From NCBI GenBank assembly GCA_033239005.1, contig BSQZ01000030.1:3017501-3081500 (forward strand): a stretch of DNA of 64,000 nt. Direction: 5' to 3'. Origin of the DNA: Lamellibrachia satsuma (lineage: Eukaryota; Annelida; Polychaeta; Sabellida; Siboglinidae). The translations under genes were made by a program, and so were the position numbers. A model generated the notes under the pieces. That model did no database searches, was not told the DNA's origin, and worked only from the letters and a program-made list of their open reading frames with translations. This document shows, piece after piece, positions 62,201-64,000 of this stretch (position 1 is the first letter of the stretch; the number at the start of each line of letters is the position of its first letter).

Positions 62201-63779
62201 GTTTACCCTCCTTAGCTCCCTGGGTGTTCATCCACCATACTGTTTACCCTCCTTAGCTCCCTGGGTGTTCATCCACCATACTGTTTACCCTCCTTAGCTC
62301 CCTGGGTATTCATCCACCATACTGTTTACCCTCCTTAGCTCCCTGGGTATTCATCCACCATACTGTGTGTGCAGTAACCTAAGGATGATGTTAAATCAAT
62401 TTTGAAAAAAAAAATTCTATTTGTGTTTAAGGCCACCACAGAGAGACAAATATCAATATATTCACACTGCACAGTAACATGTTGGCAAAGTATACAAAGG
62501 ATAATTGCACATTTCCGCTTACAACCTTCCCCAATTTATGAATGACATGTTAAGTGGTTACCATGGTTGCCAATATTGAAATGAGTTGGAACTTTATAAT
62601 ATTGCCTTTATTTAACACAAATAACATGCATTGAACACTTGGCAATGATCCGTTGTGTGGTTGCTGAGATTTGACAAAGAGGTATTTTCGACCAGTGGGT
62701 TTGCTTAAGTGATGAATGACTGTGACAATGAGTGAGACAGTGGCTGGTTGACAATGACAGTGTCACCTTGCTCTCCTCCATCTGCATGATGTTGCTCTGG
62801 CAGTCAGAGATGTTCTCCTGCACATAGGCGATGTTGTCCTGTAGACCTGAGATCTGTTCCTCCAGCTCCTGTATCAAGTCTTCCTCCTGCAATGCACAAA
62901 CACACACTGTGTACACAAACACACACTGTGTACACAAACACACACTGTGTACACCAGATCCCATGCAACAGTTGTAATCACACGTACATTGTCGAAACAG
63001 GGAAAACATTTGGAAGAAGACTTGAGGAGCACAAGAAGGAGGTTGAGACCATCACAACCAGACTGTTTACTTGTGAATAGAAGAGAGATCCATCAACAGA
63101 AGAATATAAGTCAGCAATCACAGACCAGGCCAATAGAAACAACTGTGTTATTAACTGGGAGTGAGCCACGGCAATTGACAGGGAAAGCAGCAGAAGTGTG
63201 AGACACAGGAGGCCCTCTGTATGAGAAAGTATGCCATGCATCATGAGTCAAGACAAAGTGGGACATCGACTTAGTCGTGTATGGGATGCCTGCTGGCCAT
63301 ACTATCTGGCAGCAGACGAACTAAGTCCCAGAATTCACTTCCTAAAGAAGGCAGCTAATGGTTGCTGAAACGTTGAAGTGAGTCAACTTGAACAGTTGCA
63401 TTTAAAAGAATATCTTTTTTTATTAAATTATTCTCCTAACTTGACTAACACCAACAAACATCTGTAATCATCTGTGTCCAGTCTTGAAACTTTCTACTTG
63501 TAAAAGGAGCTTTGTCTGTAACAGTGCTATACATTAAAACTAGGAAATAAATGACATACAAATGTAGTTTTTGACAATGCTCACACATTCAGGTTTGTCA
63601 GCCTACGTACACGACAACTTATTTTTTAACACCGAGGTCTTCACAAATGGCCTTGAAGTAGAAATTAAAAGACAAGAAATGCCACAATCATCGAGACGTC
63701 ATCTCACCTTGTTCTCTGACACAGCTTTCTCCTTCTTCCTCATAAACTTCTCCAGTTTCTTGCTCAGACTCGCTCGTTG
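10430..63779 (-). CDS. KIF21: KIF21-family kinesin, C-terminal 707 residues in 15 exons (5' part off the window)
   Basis: KIF21 kinesins are plus-end-directed neuronal and ciliary motors that regulate microtubule growth; the C-terminal WD40 domain is a cargo/microtubule-binding module. Exons, in transcript order: 63708-63779, 62767-62886, 60806-60904, 60157-60316, 58609-58660, 54529-54697, 49497-49726, 48688-48864, 27719-27855, 23638-23818, 18880-19044, 17697-17823, 16685-16855, 15665-15864, 10430-10493. All junctions are GT..AG and the phases chain without a break to a TGA at 10430-10432 (2124 nt). In order the protein has a coiled coil, an acidic DSDSDSD stretch, a basic/Ser/Pro linker with [14 protein letters not shown] (compare RRRTTTQMELLYADS in vertebrate KIF21A), then WD40 motifs such as [23 protein letters not shown] and FSGSRD. 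The motor domain and most of the stalk lie past 64000. Order and motifs match both KIF21A and KIF21B, so I do not choose between paralogues. Introns reach 20.8 kb and are packed with repeats. Confidence 0.95.
11031..11157. repeat. (TA)n microsatellite
   Basis: Two long TA runs separated by acacacacatatatatgtatg. The tyrosine/isoleucine reading frames over it are artefacts. Confidence 0.97.
11407..11570. repeat. 27-bp minisatellite, 6 copies
   Basis: The core is tctttatcatctgtggacca. Confidence 0.93.
13650..13697. repeat. (CAA)n trinucleotide tract
   Basis: About 15 uninterrupted copies of caa. Confidence 0.97.
14374..14785. repeat. 30-bp minisatellite (about 11 copies) plus a longer two-copy unit
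   Basis: The core is ggcacatcaacactgacaca. The last two copies are fused to gacaactacgaaccagctaa to make a longer unit of about 63 bp. The 30-bp unit keeps all frames open. Confidence 0.95.
15665..15864 (-). CDS. KIF21: KIF21 exon: WD40 blades 6-7
   Basis: Acceptor ctgtgttcttcctgtag, donor gtgagt. [33 protein letters not shown] and HDSPINSI...LIFTAS match the last full blades of KIF21A (NAHKDWVCALGVV, KVWNMDTF, HDSPINAI, HIFTAADD). Confidence 0.97.
15919..16190 (+). pseudogene. 3' fragment of a CR1/Jockey-like RT open frame
   Basis: It is about 85% alike by eye to 22670-22950 and shares caataaatgaatggaacaga and aatatgtttaaaaa. It carries only the C-terminal tail of the RT protein, with frameshifts. 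Intronic in KIF21. Confidence 0.8.
16497..16690 (-). repeat. KIF21: 25-bp minisatellite made from a KIF21 splice donor
   Basis: On the minus strand the unit reads CAGgtgggtttgtcttctct followed by acagg. The first copy is the real donor of the exon ending at 16685, and about eight near-identical donors follow. One copy (near 16630) retains exon-like CCAAGCAG before gtggg. Confidence 0.9.
16685..16855 (-). CDS. KIF21: KIF21 exon: WD40 blade 5
   Basis: A phase-0 exon of 57 codons, acceptor tgaattgtcttcag and donor CAG|gtgggt. [15 protein letters not shown] and [17 protein letters not shown] are near-identical to KIF21A/B. The 25-bp minisatellite (16497-16690) begins exactly at this donor and repeats it. 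Confidence 0.97.
17104..17136. repeat. (TA)n microsatellite
   Basis: Pure TA tract in a KIF21 intron, with a short (TTA)n tract near 17192-17210. Confidence 0.95.
17697..17823 (-). CDS. KIF21: KIF21 exon: WD40 blade 4
   Basis: The acceptor ttgcattggtcag precedes TTTCAAG; the donor is gtttgt. [20 protein letters not shown] and [11 protein letters not shown] match KIF21A (GSKDHYIK is identical). A second 'aag' six bases in would be out of phase. Confidence 0.93.
17880..18375. repeat. 32-bp minisatellite, about 15 copies, ending in a SINE head
   Basis: The core is ggtagctgataatctttaaa. The last unit runs directly into the ggctggtagctca start of the SINE at 18364, which shares the ggtagctca part of the unit. 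Confidence 0.92.
18364..18600 (+). mobile_element. tRNA-derived SINE, 5'-complete
   Basis: It starts with a tRNA-like A box (ggtagctcagcagttagagc) and a decayed B box (gtcagtcgagtccac). Its body, from ccacgttgcctcagttcact to aacaggtctgttgg, matches the SINE at 39216. The 3' end is unclear. Confidence 0.65.
18880..19044 (-). CDS. KIF21: KIF21 exon: WD40 blade 3
   Basis: The acceptor catcttgtccag and donor gtaggg give 165 nt in the required phase. The start [10 protein letters not shown] parallels TSSGQVTLGD of KIF21A, and [20 protein letters not shown] is a clear WD40 strand set. A nearer 'ttag' before CCATGAAG would break the frame, so the upstream acceptor was chosen. Confidence 0.93.
19130..19461. 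repeat. 34-bp minisatellite (8 copies) running into a (TA)n tract
   Basis: The core is acaacttgtatttacatcat, up to 19397; TA repeats follow at 19399-19461. Confidence 0.95.
19806..21380 (-). pseudogene. Degenerate CR1/Jockey-like element: endonuclease remnant and N-terminal RT
   Basis: On the minus strand, 21380-21180 retains [15 protein letters not shown] and [17 protein letters not shown] endonuclease pieces. 20292-19810 is open for 160 codons with [21 protein letters not shown] and [17 protein letters not shown] of reverse transcriptase. It stops at the block after RT motif A, and no FADD motif follows. The section between is broken by many stops. Confidence 0.8.
21836..22949 (+). pseudogene. 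CR1/Jockey-like RT fragment in opposite orientation
   Basis: After a (TA)n tract (21836-21869), plus-strand frames give [20 protein letters not shown], a stop at 22062, [25 protein letters not shown] and [10 protein letters not shown] to a stop at 22499. Then HLEYCIQA to YLRRAGYK runs to 22949. A piece between WSEK and the PHLEY block is missing. It is the same family as 19806-21380 and overlaps it in protein content. Confidence 0.85.
22950..23637. repeat. AT-rich KIF21 intron with a 30-bp repeat
   Basis: 23336-23457 has four copies of ataataagtttatgtataat with atatatgtct. The rest is AT-rich sequence with no gene seen. Confidence 0.85.
23638..23818 (-). CDS. KIF21: KIF21 exon: WD40 blades 1-2
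   Basis: Acceptor cctgcgttgtcag, donor gtgagt. [28 protein letters not shown] and [15 protein letters not shown] align closely with KIF21A, including the conserved W-D ends of both strands. Confidence 0.97.
24335..27705. repeat. 84-bp minisatellite, about 40 copies (3.4 kb)
   Basis: Each unit carries cacataactgtccagcccaa and ttggttcagtggaagtctct with few substitutions. Because 84 is a multiple of 3, one frame is open for 1072 codons on minus and a 28-residue repeat is open on plus. It lies in the KIF21 intron and stops about 15 bases from the donor at 27719. Variants shared by neighbouring units (cccaag, cacaag, ccgaag) show higher-order block duplication. Confidence 0.97.
27719..27855 (-). 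CDS. KIF21: KIF21 exon: start of WD40 propeller, blade 1
   Basis: Acceptor ctcctgtttcag, donor gtgagg. [20 protein letters not shown] corresponds to [20 protein letters not shown] of KIF21A. The 84-bp minisatellite starts about 15 bases beyond the donor, and the exon's frame would stay open into it (to 27480) if the intron were retained. Confidence 0.95.
27856..28430. other. Start of the 20.8 kb KIF21 intron
   Basis: Unique AT-rich sequence; no gene or repeat seen. Confidence 0.5.
28436..28800. repeat. 20-bp triplet and 31-bp minisatellite (7 copies)
   Basis: 28436-28500 repeats caccaaacaggcacggaaag three times. 28575-28800 repeats gagtgtgtgcgcatgcatga with gacaggatggc. Confidence 0.93.
29120..29280. 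repeat. 12-bp repeat
   Basis: The unit is tcttatactttg with variants. 28810-29110 and 29290-29810 around it are unique AT-rich intron. Confidence 0.85.
29818..30500. repeat. 20-bp minisatellite, about 34 copies
   Basis: The unit is gtgcctgctgggatgtaact, highly homogeneous. All three minus frames stay open as a result. Confidence 0.97.
30686..31330. repeat. 42-bp minisatellite, about 15 copies
   Basis: The core is tgacacacatgcaggtgtgt followed by aggtgacagccaatgacaa; the right half is more diverged. Confidence 0.95.
31415..31617. repeat. 45-bp minisatellite, about 4.5 copies
   Basis: The core is gcatgcaacagatgggctac, nearly identical between copies. A short two-copy ccagtgttgtggtgttkaca repeat follows to 31720. 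Confidence 0.95.
31740..33170. other. KIF21 intron, low-complexity tracts only
   Basis: A CA-rich and gcatgcag-rich tract lies at 31816-31890 and a G-rich run at 32461-32500. The rest is unique with no supported gene. Confidence 0.5.
32461..32500 (+). repeat. G-rich tract with quadruplex potential
   Basis: Five or more runs of four to six G are separated by single A or C bases, meeting the usual G-quadruplex pattern on the plus strand. Confidence 0.7.
33180..33470. repeat. 17-bp minisatellite
   Basis: The unit is cacagacaggtgtacgt with variants, about 16 copies. 33480-33919 after it is unique. Confidence 0.93.
33920..35365 (+). CDS. Nested two-exon open frame in the large KIF21 intron, unknown protein
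   Basis: The model has exon 33920-34135 (acceptor gttaaccag, donor cacag|gtatgc), a 102-nt intron, and exon 34238-35365 (acceptor ctcaacag) ending at TAG. Both junctions are phase 0. The long exon alone is open for over 360 codons in non-repetitive, GC-balanced DNA, unlike nearly all other long frames here, and has an in-frame ATG at 34274. The protein is basic and Ser/Thr/Asn-rich, with [15 protein letters not shown] near residue 75, [14 protein letters not shown] mid-way, and a C-terminal block ([33 protein letters not shown]) that looks folded. I recognise no family. It lies in the opposite orientation inside the KIF21 intron 27856-48687. A 27-bp minisatellite follows the stop almost at once. 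Confidence 0.55.
35372..36552. repeat. 27-bp (7 copies) then 26-bp (about 37 copies) minisatellites
   Basis: 35372-35600 repeats gggaatgccttgtactgtag. 35620-36552 repeats gaatgccttgagcaaagaac. The two share gaatgcctt, so the second probably arose from the first. They follow the stop of the nested open frame by a few bases. Confidence 0.96.
36765..37420. repeat. 22-bp minisatellite, about 30 copies
   Basis: The unit is caggcatagttgagacattt plus gt, with cc/ac variants. Confidence 0.96.
37934..38040. repeat. 23-bp repeat, 4-5 copies
   Basis: The core is gagtgaccacttcaacagac. 37430-37930 before it is unique. Confidence 0.93.
38137..39205. repeat. Composite minisatellite, long (about 53 bp) and short units, about 21 copies
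   Basis: aaataaaccatcagtactgt recurs throughout. Units differ by presence or absence of an internal tacttgttactggg segment and by the cttggactctt or attggaccctt variant. Confidence 0.94.
39210..39490 (+). mobile_element. tRNA-derived SINE between two minisatellites
   Basis: It begins ggggcgtggtagtgtagcag (A-box-like). It continues through ccacgttgccacagttcact, then aaacaggtctgccagag and the common SINE tail ttgtaaagcactttgaac. It is the same family as 18364. Confidence 0.7.
39533..40110. repeat. 35-bp minisatellite, about 16 copies
   Basis: The core is agggacaaacactgacaagt followed by gtcatagccacccct. It begins at the SINE 3' end. Confidence 0.95.
40111..41235. other. KIF21 intron, unique sequence with a short repeat
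   Basis: aggtagtcaggtctgtgcca is repeated near 40526-40570, and cttacctgacactg-like units near 40730-40800. The last 130 bases are the 3' UTR of the adjacent retroelement. Confidence 0.5.
41236..43506 (-). CDS. Non-LTR retrotransposon endonuclease C-terminus and reverse transcriptase
   Basis: A 756-codon frame. In order it has the last endonuclease motif (SDHE, about residue 35), a basic linker ([20 protein letters not shown]), RT palm and fingers motifs ([51 protein letters not shown]) and a C-terminal region with LEYSSPIW and a late RIWNMIP block. All catalytic aspartates of RT are present. The coding start lies upstream and is separated by a frameshift, so this copy probably cannot make a full protein. 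The related fragments at 15.9, 19.8 and 21.9 kb belong to a different subfamily ([10 protein letters not shown]). Confidence 0.9.
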   Translation of the reverse strand: MVNDPTRIASGNILDLILTSNPSIIINTHTTPGMSDHESVTFNVNLNPVSNKKPPHQVYSYKSADWDQLKDDIDKLNLEYFDIDPNSQDIDINWTFFRERLTTLINNNIPRRYTKAKTHLPWITRELIRMQRRRNKSHKKAKQTGLNSDWEKFKELRKQATKALAKSYKDYVNNHIGDSLKTNPKRFWSFIKANKRENIGIPTLRVNDQPIINDRDKANALNNQFSSVFTQEKHPIPQIAPSTYPNIPLLEIGIDGVIKQLENLNQNKATGPDELPARVLKETAKQIAPIITQIFQQSYNTGKLPNDWLQALVTPIHKKSHKSDPANYRPISLTCILCKVMEHIILSNMWKHLHKHNIILHFQHGFQSGLSCESQLIETVHDWMTAMDNKTQIDAILLDFAKAFDKVPHLRLLSKLTSYGITGNTQNWIKSFLSNRKQRVSVNGVLSDITDVTSGVPQGSVLGPVLFLLYINDINGNIKSPIRLFADDSIIYRKISSKNDHEILQTDLNQLQTWSDKWQMEFNVSKCVHLPITNKTKPSTHKYSLSGQPLSTVSSHSYLGVKLDSKLTWTNHVTDITSKSSKCLGMIKRTLGPCKPEVKQTAYNMLIRPKLEYSSPIWNPHTFSQIKNLERVQHSAARFVKNDYRRNTNPADLITALGWPTLERRRIIKQATTLYKILNNIIEITPPSGRLTRSRTRGQYIAPKCRINAMVFSFYPRAIRIWNMIPSKITNIKNPKSFQEAIMELPFTTPPHLNCL
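43629..44030 (-). CDS. Non-LTR retrotransposon endonuclease N-terminal part
   Basis: A 133-codon frame with the apurinic-like endonuclease order: asparagine-containing start (LINTNSVKS), the catalytic glutamate block [18 protein letters not shown], and IWTKIHF / YFASYYRPP. It ends at a stop created by a single-base shift; the continuation ([14 protein letters not shown]) is readable in the next frame at about 43630-43560. Confidence 0.85.
   Translation of the reverse strand: MINTNSVKSIEKATQLKATIQYNNPDIIFLVETKLDANYATYSFLPPNYEAIRKDRNVHGGGVLIAFRDNIVAEPLQNLNSNCEIIWTKIHFARNKCIYFASYYRPPNDHFQSLEALHDSLTKLYRSQKLPLT
44038..44547 (-). CDS. Retrotransposon leader with membrane-like segment and 2A-like motif
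   Basis: A 169-codon frame. Residues about 32-46 ([16 protein letters not shown]) are hydrophobic. Residues 96-104 read GDIHPNPGP, close to the ribosome-skipping 2A consensus ending NPGP. A Ser/Thr/Asn-rich stretch follows before the endonuclease. 2A-like motifs at this place are established for several animal non-LTR elements; H in place of the usual E makes activity here uncertain. Confidence 0.7.
   Translation of the reverse strand: MLQNVFQFRCPFRKYSPHLVQHSTRINLGLTQIITVTLLIATIIGTCQRVSRSNLKIKPKYYALTLNPRIKFPPKIKFKSDIVTHLYLSRLIALSGDIHPNPGPYGRPIPNITTSPSRNEQFNSTNTQSDSSTLSTPTLHTSQNACLIFAPNPKTLQPRTPQENPRKHT
44548..45190. other. Upstream flank of the retroelement
   Basis: It probably includes the element's 5' UTR up to about 44700-44850 (GC-rich ggcgccggcagtggtagtcc at 44651). 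No target duplication was identified. No gene seen. Confidence 0.4.
45192..45700. repeat. 33-bp minisatellite, about 15 copies
   Basis: The core is acaacactcccccaatgttc followed by agagtgatccca. Both strands are open as a by-product. Confidence 0.96.
45720..46150. other. KIF21 intron, nothing recognised
   Basis: AT-rich unique sequence with a small direct repeat (agcttcaagaagc) near 45830. Confidence 0.5.
46150..47000. repeat. 53-bp minisatellite, about 16 copies
   Basis: gagtcttccctctgtctcta and ctcactgctcactccagtga alternate. One copy (near 46715) is internally deleted. Confidence 0.96.
47063..47198. repeat. 65-bp tandem duplication, 2 copies
   Basis: The block starting caattaggtcaaacagtttg recurs at 47063 and 47128 without visible change; a likely recent duplication. 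Confidence 0.92.
47345..47540. repeat. Short (about 15-16 bp) repeat
   Basis: acaacaccacacatgt and variants, about 12 copies. 47545-47815 after it is AT-rich unique intron. Confidence 0.9.
47818..48310. repeat. 50-bp minisatellite, about 10 copies
   Basis: The core is gacagtaggggtgatctcaa followed by acatcagtgtatgacacta. 48320-48680 beyond it is unique intron up to the KIF21 exon. Confidence 0.95.
48688..48864 (-). CDS. KIF21: KIF21 exon: Ser/Thr-rich basic linker (177 nt)
   Basis: Acceptor gtgtgttccag, donor gtaagt. It encodes a linker ending [12 protein letters not shown], similar in style to the ISRQSSL stretch of KIF21A and with several potential basophilic-kinase sites. It is followed by a 20.8 kb intron; the phase-2 exit matches the next exon at 27719-27855. 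Confidence 0.85.
48865..49496. other. KIF21 intron, nothing recognised
   Basis: AT-rich unique sequence. Confidence 0.5.
49497..49726 (-). CDS. KIF21: KIF21 exon: linker with [14 protein letters not shown] motif (230 nt)
   Basis: It begins after tttgtgtttgtcag and ends at gtgagg. [16 protein letters not shown] is the counterpart of the RRRTTTQMELLYADS landmark of vertebrate KIF21A. The rest ([20 protein letters not shown]) is Pro/Thr/Ala-rich linker. Confidence 0.9.
49727..50260. other. KIF21 intron with a (TA)n tract
   Basis: Unique AT-rich sequence ending in a pure TA tract (50206-50260) that abuts the Penelope-like element. Confidence 0.7.
50391..50700 (-). pseudogene. Penelope-like GIY-YIG endonuclease
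   Basis: The minus-strand translation gives [34 protein letters not shown], an in-frame TGA, then [20 protein letters not shown] and [11 protein letters not shown]. This is the C-terminal GIY-YIG nuclease of Penelope-like elements, with the R of the nuclease helix and the late E-containing block. The internal stop makes this copy inactive. Confidence 0.82.
50692..52155. repeat. 32-bp minisatellite, about 46 copies, inside the Penelope endonuclease
   Basis: On plus the core is ttacaggggaccgatgtatg followed by tggttacagctc. On minus the unit encodes PCKSCNHIH, the start of the GIY-YIG domain. 32 is not a multiple of 3, so frames cycle. Variants are ggttac/gggtac and a duplicated block marked by ctcatacagggcacc (51367 and 51727, 360 bp apart). 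Confidence 0.97.
52299..53135. repeat. 27-bp minisatellite, about 31 copies
   Basis: On plus the core is cctttgacatacgggagtgt followed by gaccata. On minus it encodes VTLPYVKGM, matching the conserved LPYVKG stretch that precedes the linker of Penelope-like RT. Confidence 0.97.
53136..53780. repeat. 26-bp minisatellite, about 25 copies
   Basis: On plus the core is gagacaccacttcatgtgat followed by agtgag. On minus the first unit encodes SHEVVSPH, continuous with the Penelope RT frame at motif A. Confidence 0.97.
53752..54189 (-). pseudogene. Penelope-like reverse transcriptase, N-terminal fragment
   Basis: A frame of 145 codons. [20 protein letters not shown], then [22 protein letters not shown] and [14 protein letters not shown] correspond to the conserved region before RT motif A of Penelope-like elements. 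It reads into [13 protein letters not shown], where motif A (usually SHDVVSLFT) becomes the first unit of the 26-bp array. The catalytic aspartate position reads E here. Confidence 0.8.
54226..54270 (+). ncRNA. Hammerhead-ribozyme-like motif in the Penelope terminal repeat
   Basis: CTGATGA (54226-54232), a hairpin of gctgcc and ggcagt, then GAAA (54251-54254) give the core boxes of a hammerhead ribozyme, known to occur in Penelope-like termini. The opposite copy has the same boxes on minus (TCATCAG 50332-50338, TTTC 50310-50313). I cannot draw a convincing stem I, so activity is unproven. Confidence 0.4.
54304..54528. other. KIF21 intron next to exon 54529-54697
   Basis: AT-rich with a short TA tract near 54391-54410. 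Confidence 0.5.
54529..54697 (-). CDS. KIF21: KIF21 exon: disordered linker (169 nt)
   Basis: The acceptor is ccttgacccag and the donor gtaggt. With the incoming two bases it gives exactly 57 codons beginning [20 protein letters not shown]. The Ser/Thr/Pro/Gly composition is typical of the poorly conserved KIF21 linker. It is supported by phase and position. Confidence 0.78.
54698..55361. other. KIF21 intron, unique AT-rich sequence
   Basis: It contains an uninterrupted run of about 12 G at 54782-54794, which could be a sequencing or assembly weak point. No gene seen. Confidence 0.5.
55362..57095. repeat. 41-bp (about 31 copies) grading into 40-bp (about 11 copies) minisatellite
   Basis: To about 56640 the core is tggtgtcatgactagggaga followed by gattgggcttggtcaacag. 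After that it changes to tggtgtcaggaccaggagaa with actggacttggttgacag. They are clearly related, so this is one array that diverged in two blocks. Confidence 0.96.
57096..58608. other. KIF21 intron with small repeats
   Basis: tatgtacrctaggaa repeats near 57293-57370, acatgcatg-rich sequence at 57655-57770 and a TA tract at 58303-58335. No gene seen. Confidence 0.5.
58609..58660 (-). CDS. KIF21: KIF21 exon: acidic/serine linker (52 nt)
   Basis: This short exon enters in phase 1 and leaves in phase 2, between a cttgtcaccag acceptor and a gtgagt donor. It encodes [17 protein letters not shown], comparable in place and character with the Ser/Asp-rich linker of KIF21A. It is supported by phase fit and splice sites rather than strong sequence identity. 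Confidence 0.75.
58826..59125. repeat. About 105-bp tandem repeat, 3 copies
   Basis: gggtcttatggatttctgat recurs at about 58842, 58951 and 59057, with ttatgcttcgttctgtttat between. Confidence 0.9.
59126..60156. other. KIF21 intron, nothing recognised
   Basis: AT-rich unique sequence with short open frames only. Confidence 0.45.
60157..60316 (-). CDS. KIF21: KIF21 exon: end of stalk coiled coil (160 nt)
   Basis: The acceptor is tttgtttccccag and the donor gtgaga follows CACAATG, leaving phase 1. [20 protein letters not shown] matches the KIF21A segment that starts GLQAAQKEAQIK. An open frame continues past the donor to about 60062, but the matching next exon at 58609-58660 supports splicing here. 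Confidence 0.88.
60350..60712. repeat. 42-bp minisatellite, about 8 copies
   Basis: The core is catggatcatggacagacac followed by cacagatcattgataggcac. KIF21 intron. Confidence 0.95.
60806..60904 (-). CDS. KIF21: KIF21 exon: regulatory coiled coil (33 aa)
   Basis: A 99-nt phase-0 exon (acceptor cctgtcaataac side, donor gtaggt) encoding [20 protein letters not shown]. This corresponds to TLTEARYLLDHFLSMGIN of vertebrate KIF21A, the part of the stalk known from that family to act in autoinhibition of the motor. Confidence 0.92.
61095..62366. repeat. 41-bp minisatellite, about 31 copies
   Basis: The core is attcatccaccatactgttt followed by accctccttagctccctggg. Pyrimidine-rich on plus. It fills the KIF21 intron 60905-62766; 62370-62766 is unique. 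Confidence 0.96.
62767..62886 (-). CDS. KIF21: KIF21 exon: stalk coiled coil with [13 protein letters not shown] motif (40 aa)
   Basis: A 120-nt phase-0 exon between a gtgcattgcag acceptor and a gtgaca donor. [15 protein letters not shown] is almost the same as ISDCQANIMQMEEAK in vertebrate KIF21A, which fixes the family and register. A second Penelope-like fragment and a 20-bp CA-rich array begin only a few bases upstream of the acceptor. Confidence 0.92.
62894..63385 (+). mobile_element. Second Penelope-like fragment: GIY-YIG part and 3' end
   Basis: After a 20-bp repeat (acaaacacacactgtgtac, 62894-62953), plus-strand codons read [20 protein letters not shown] and [16 protein letters not shown] before a stop at 63078. 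Decayed coding continues (EQIQHGLSH-like positions unreadable), then aattcacttcctaaagaagg and GAAACGTTG at 63367, the terminal hammerhead-like region. It lies directly upstream of the KIF21 exon 62767-62886, antisense to it. Confidence 0.75.
63386..63707. other. KIF21 intron, nothing recognised
   Basis: Unique AT-rich sequence. Confidence 0.45.
63708..63779 (-). CDS. KIF21: KIF21 exon: stalk coiled coil (24 aa)
   Basis: A 72-nt exon bounded by a tgttgccag acceptor and a gtgaga donor. It encodes a Lys/Glu-rich helical segment with heptad-like spacing ([20 protein letters not shown]). The phase is 0 at both ends, which fits the next exon. The exon before it in the transcript lies outside the window or was not recognised in the last 220 bases. 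Confidence 0.75.
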
Positions 63780-64000
63780 CTGGCAACAGACACAACATGA
63801 TCACAAGAGCACATACAACATTTGATCATTTAAATGTATGTTCTTCCTCATAGTTCCCTTTAATAAAGGTTGATTAGTTTTTATACTGCTGCATTGATTT
63901 AGCTGTTAATTTTCCCACTAATCTCTACTTTCATCTTTTCCCTGCCTCTGCTCTCTGCGGCCTGCCTCCATCCACACCAAGTATCCTGCACACTTCCGGC
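63780..64000. other. Right edge, KIF21 intron or upstream exon
   Basis: The final 60 bases are GC-richer (cctgcctccatccacaccaa) and might reach a further KIF21 exon, but I see no supported boundary. Confidence 0.35.

Overview
This is animal (metazoan) nuclear DNA. Coding sequence is split into short exons with GT..AG introns. Two multi-exon genes can be assembled with consistent reading phase. The window also holds animal-type transposons: Penelope-like elements, CR1/Jockey-like non-LTR elements, pogo-type, PIF/Harbinger-like and hAT-like DNA elements, and tRNA-derived SINEs. The proteins resemble vertebrate ones but the introns are filled with minisatellites. An invertebrate, possibly a lophotrochozoan such as a mollusc, fits best, but this is an inference and the species is not determined.

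Genes. (1) On the minus strand, 15 exons from 63779 down to 10430 encode the C-terminal 707 residues of a KIF21-family kinesin: the end of the coiled-coil stalk, an acidic/serine-rich linker and a seven-bladed WD40 propeller, with the stop codon at 10430-10432. The motor domain lies beyond the right edge. (2) On the plus strand, eight phase-0 exons from 1247 to 9216 encode the C-terminal part of an ankyrin-repeat protein of unknown identity. The two genes are tail-to-tail and their 3' UTRs may meet or overlap near 9.4-10.4 kb. (3) On the plus strand, inside the 20.8 kb KIF21 intron, a two-exon open frame (33920-34135 and 34238-35365) looks like a nested gene of unknown function.

Layout. 1-1100: decayed pogo-type transposase and a 78-bp repeat. 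1247-9550: ankyrin gene, with a PIF/Harbinger-like foldback element (6061-7181) and a hAT-like MITE (about 7611-7850) in its introns. 10430-27855: KIF21 WD40 exons, with fragments of one non-LTR family (15.9, 19.8-21.4 and 21.9-22.95 kb) and a 3.4 kb array of an 84-bp unit. 27.9-48.7 kb: one large KIF21 intron with about fifteen minisatellites, the nested gene, a SINE and a nearly full-length non-LTR element carrying a 2A-like motif. 48.7-63.8 kb: KIF21 linker and stalk exons, a Penelope-like element (50.26-54.30 kb) with three minisatellites inside its own coding sequence, and a second Penelope fragment (62.9-63.4 kb).

The dominant feature is minisatellite content: about 45 arrays of 12-84 bp units cover roughly one third of the window (my rough sum is about 21 kb). 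Several arrays are clearly copied from identifiable source DNA: a splice acceptor plus the start of its exon (5021-5270), a splice donor (16497-16690), conserved protein-motif codons of a Penelope element (50.7-53.8 kb) and the head of a SINE (17.88-18.37 kb). This suggests that a local duplication process has acted on unique sequence throughout the region, and it is the most unusual signal here.
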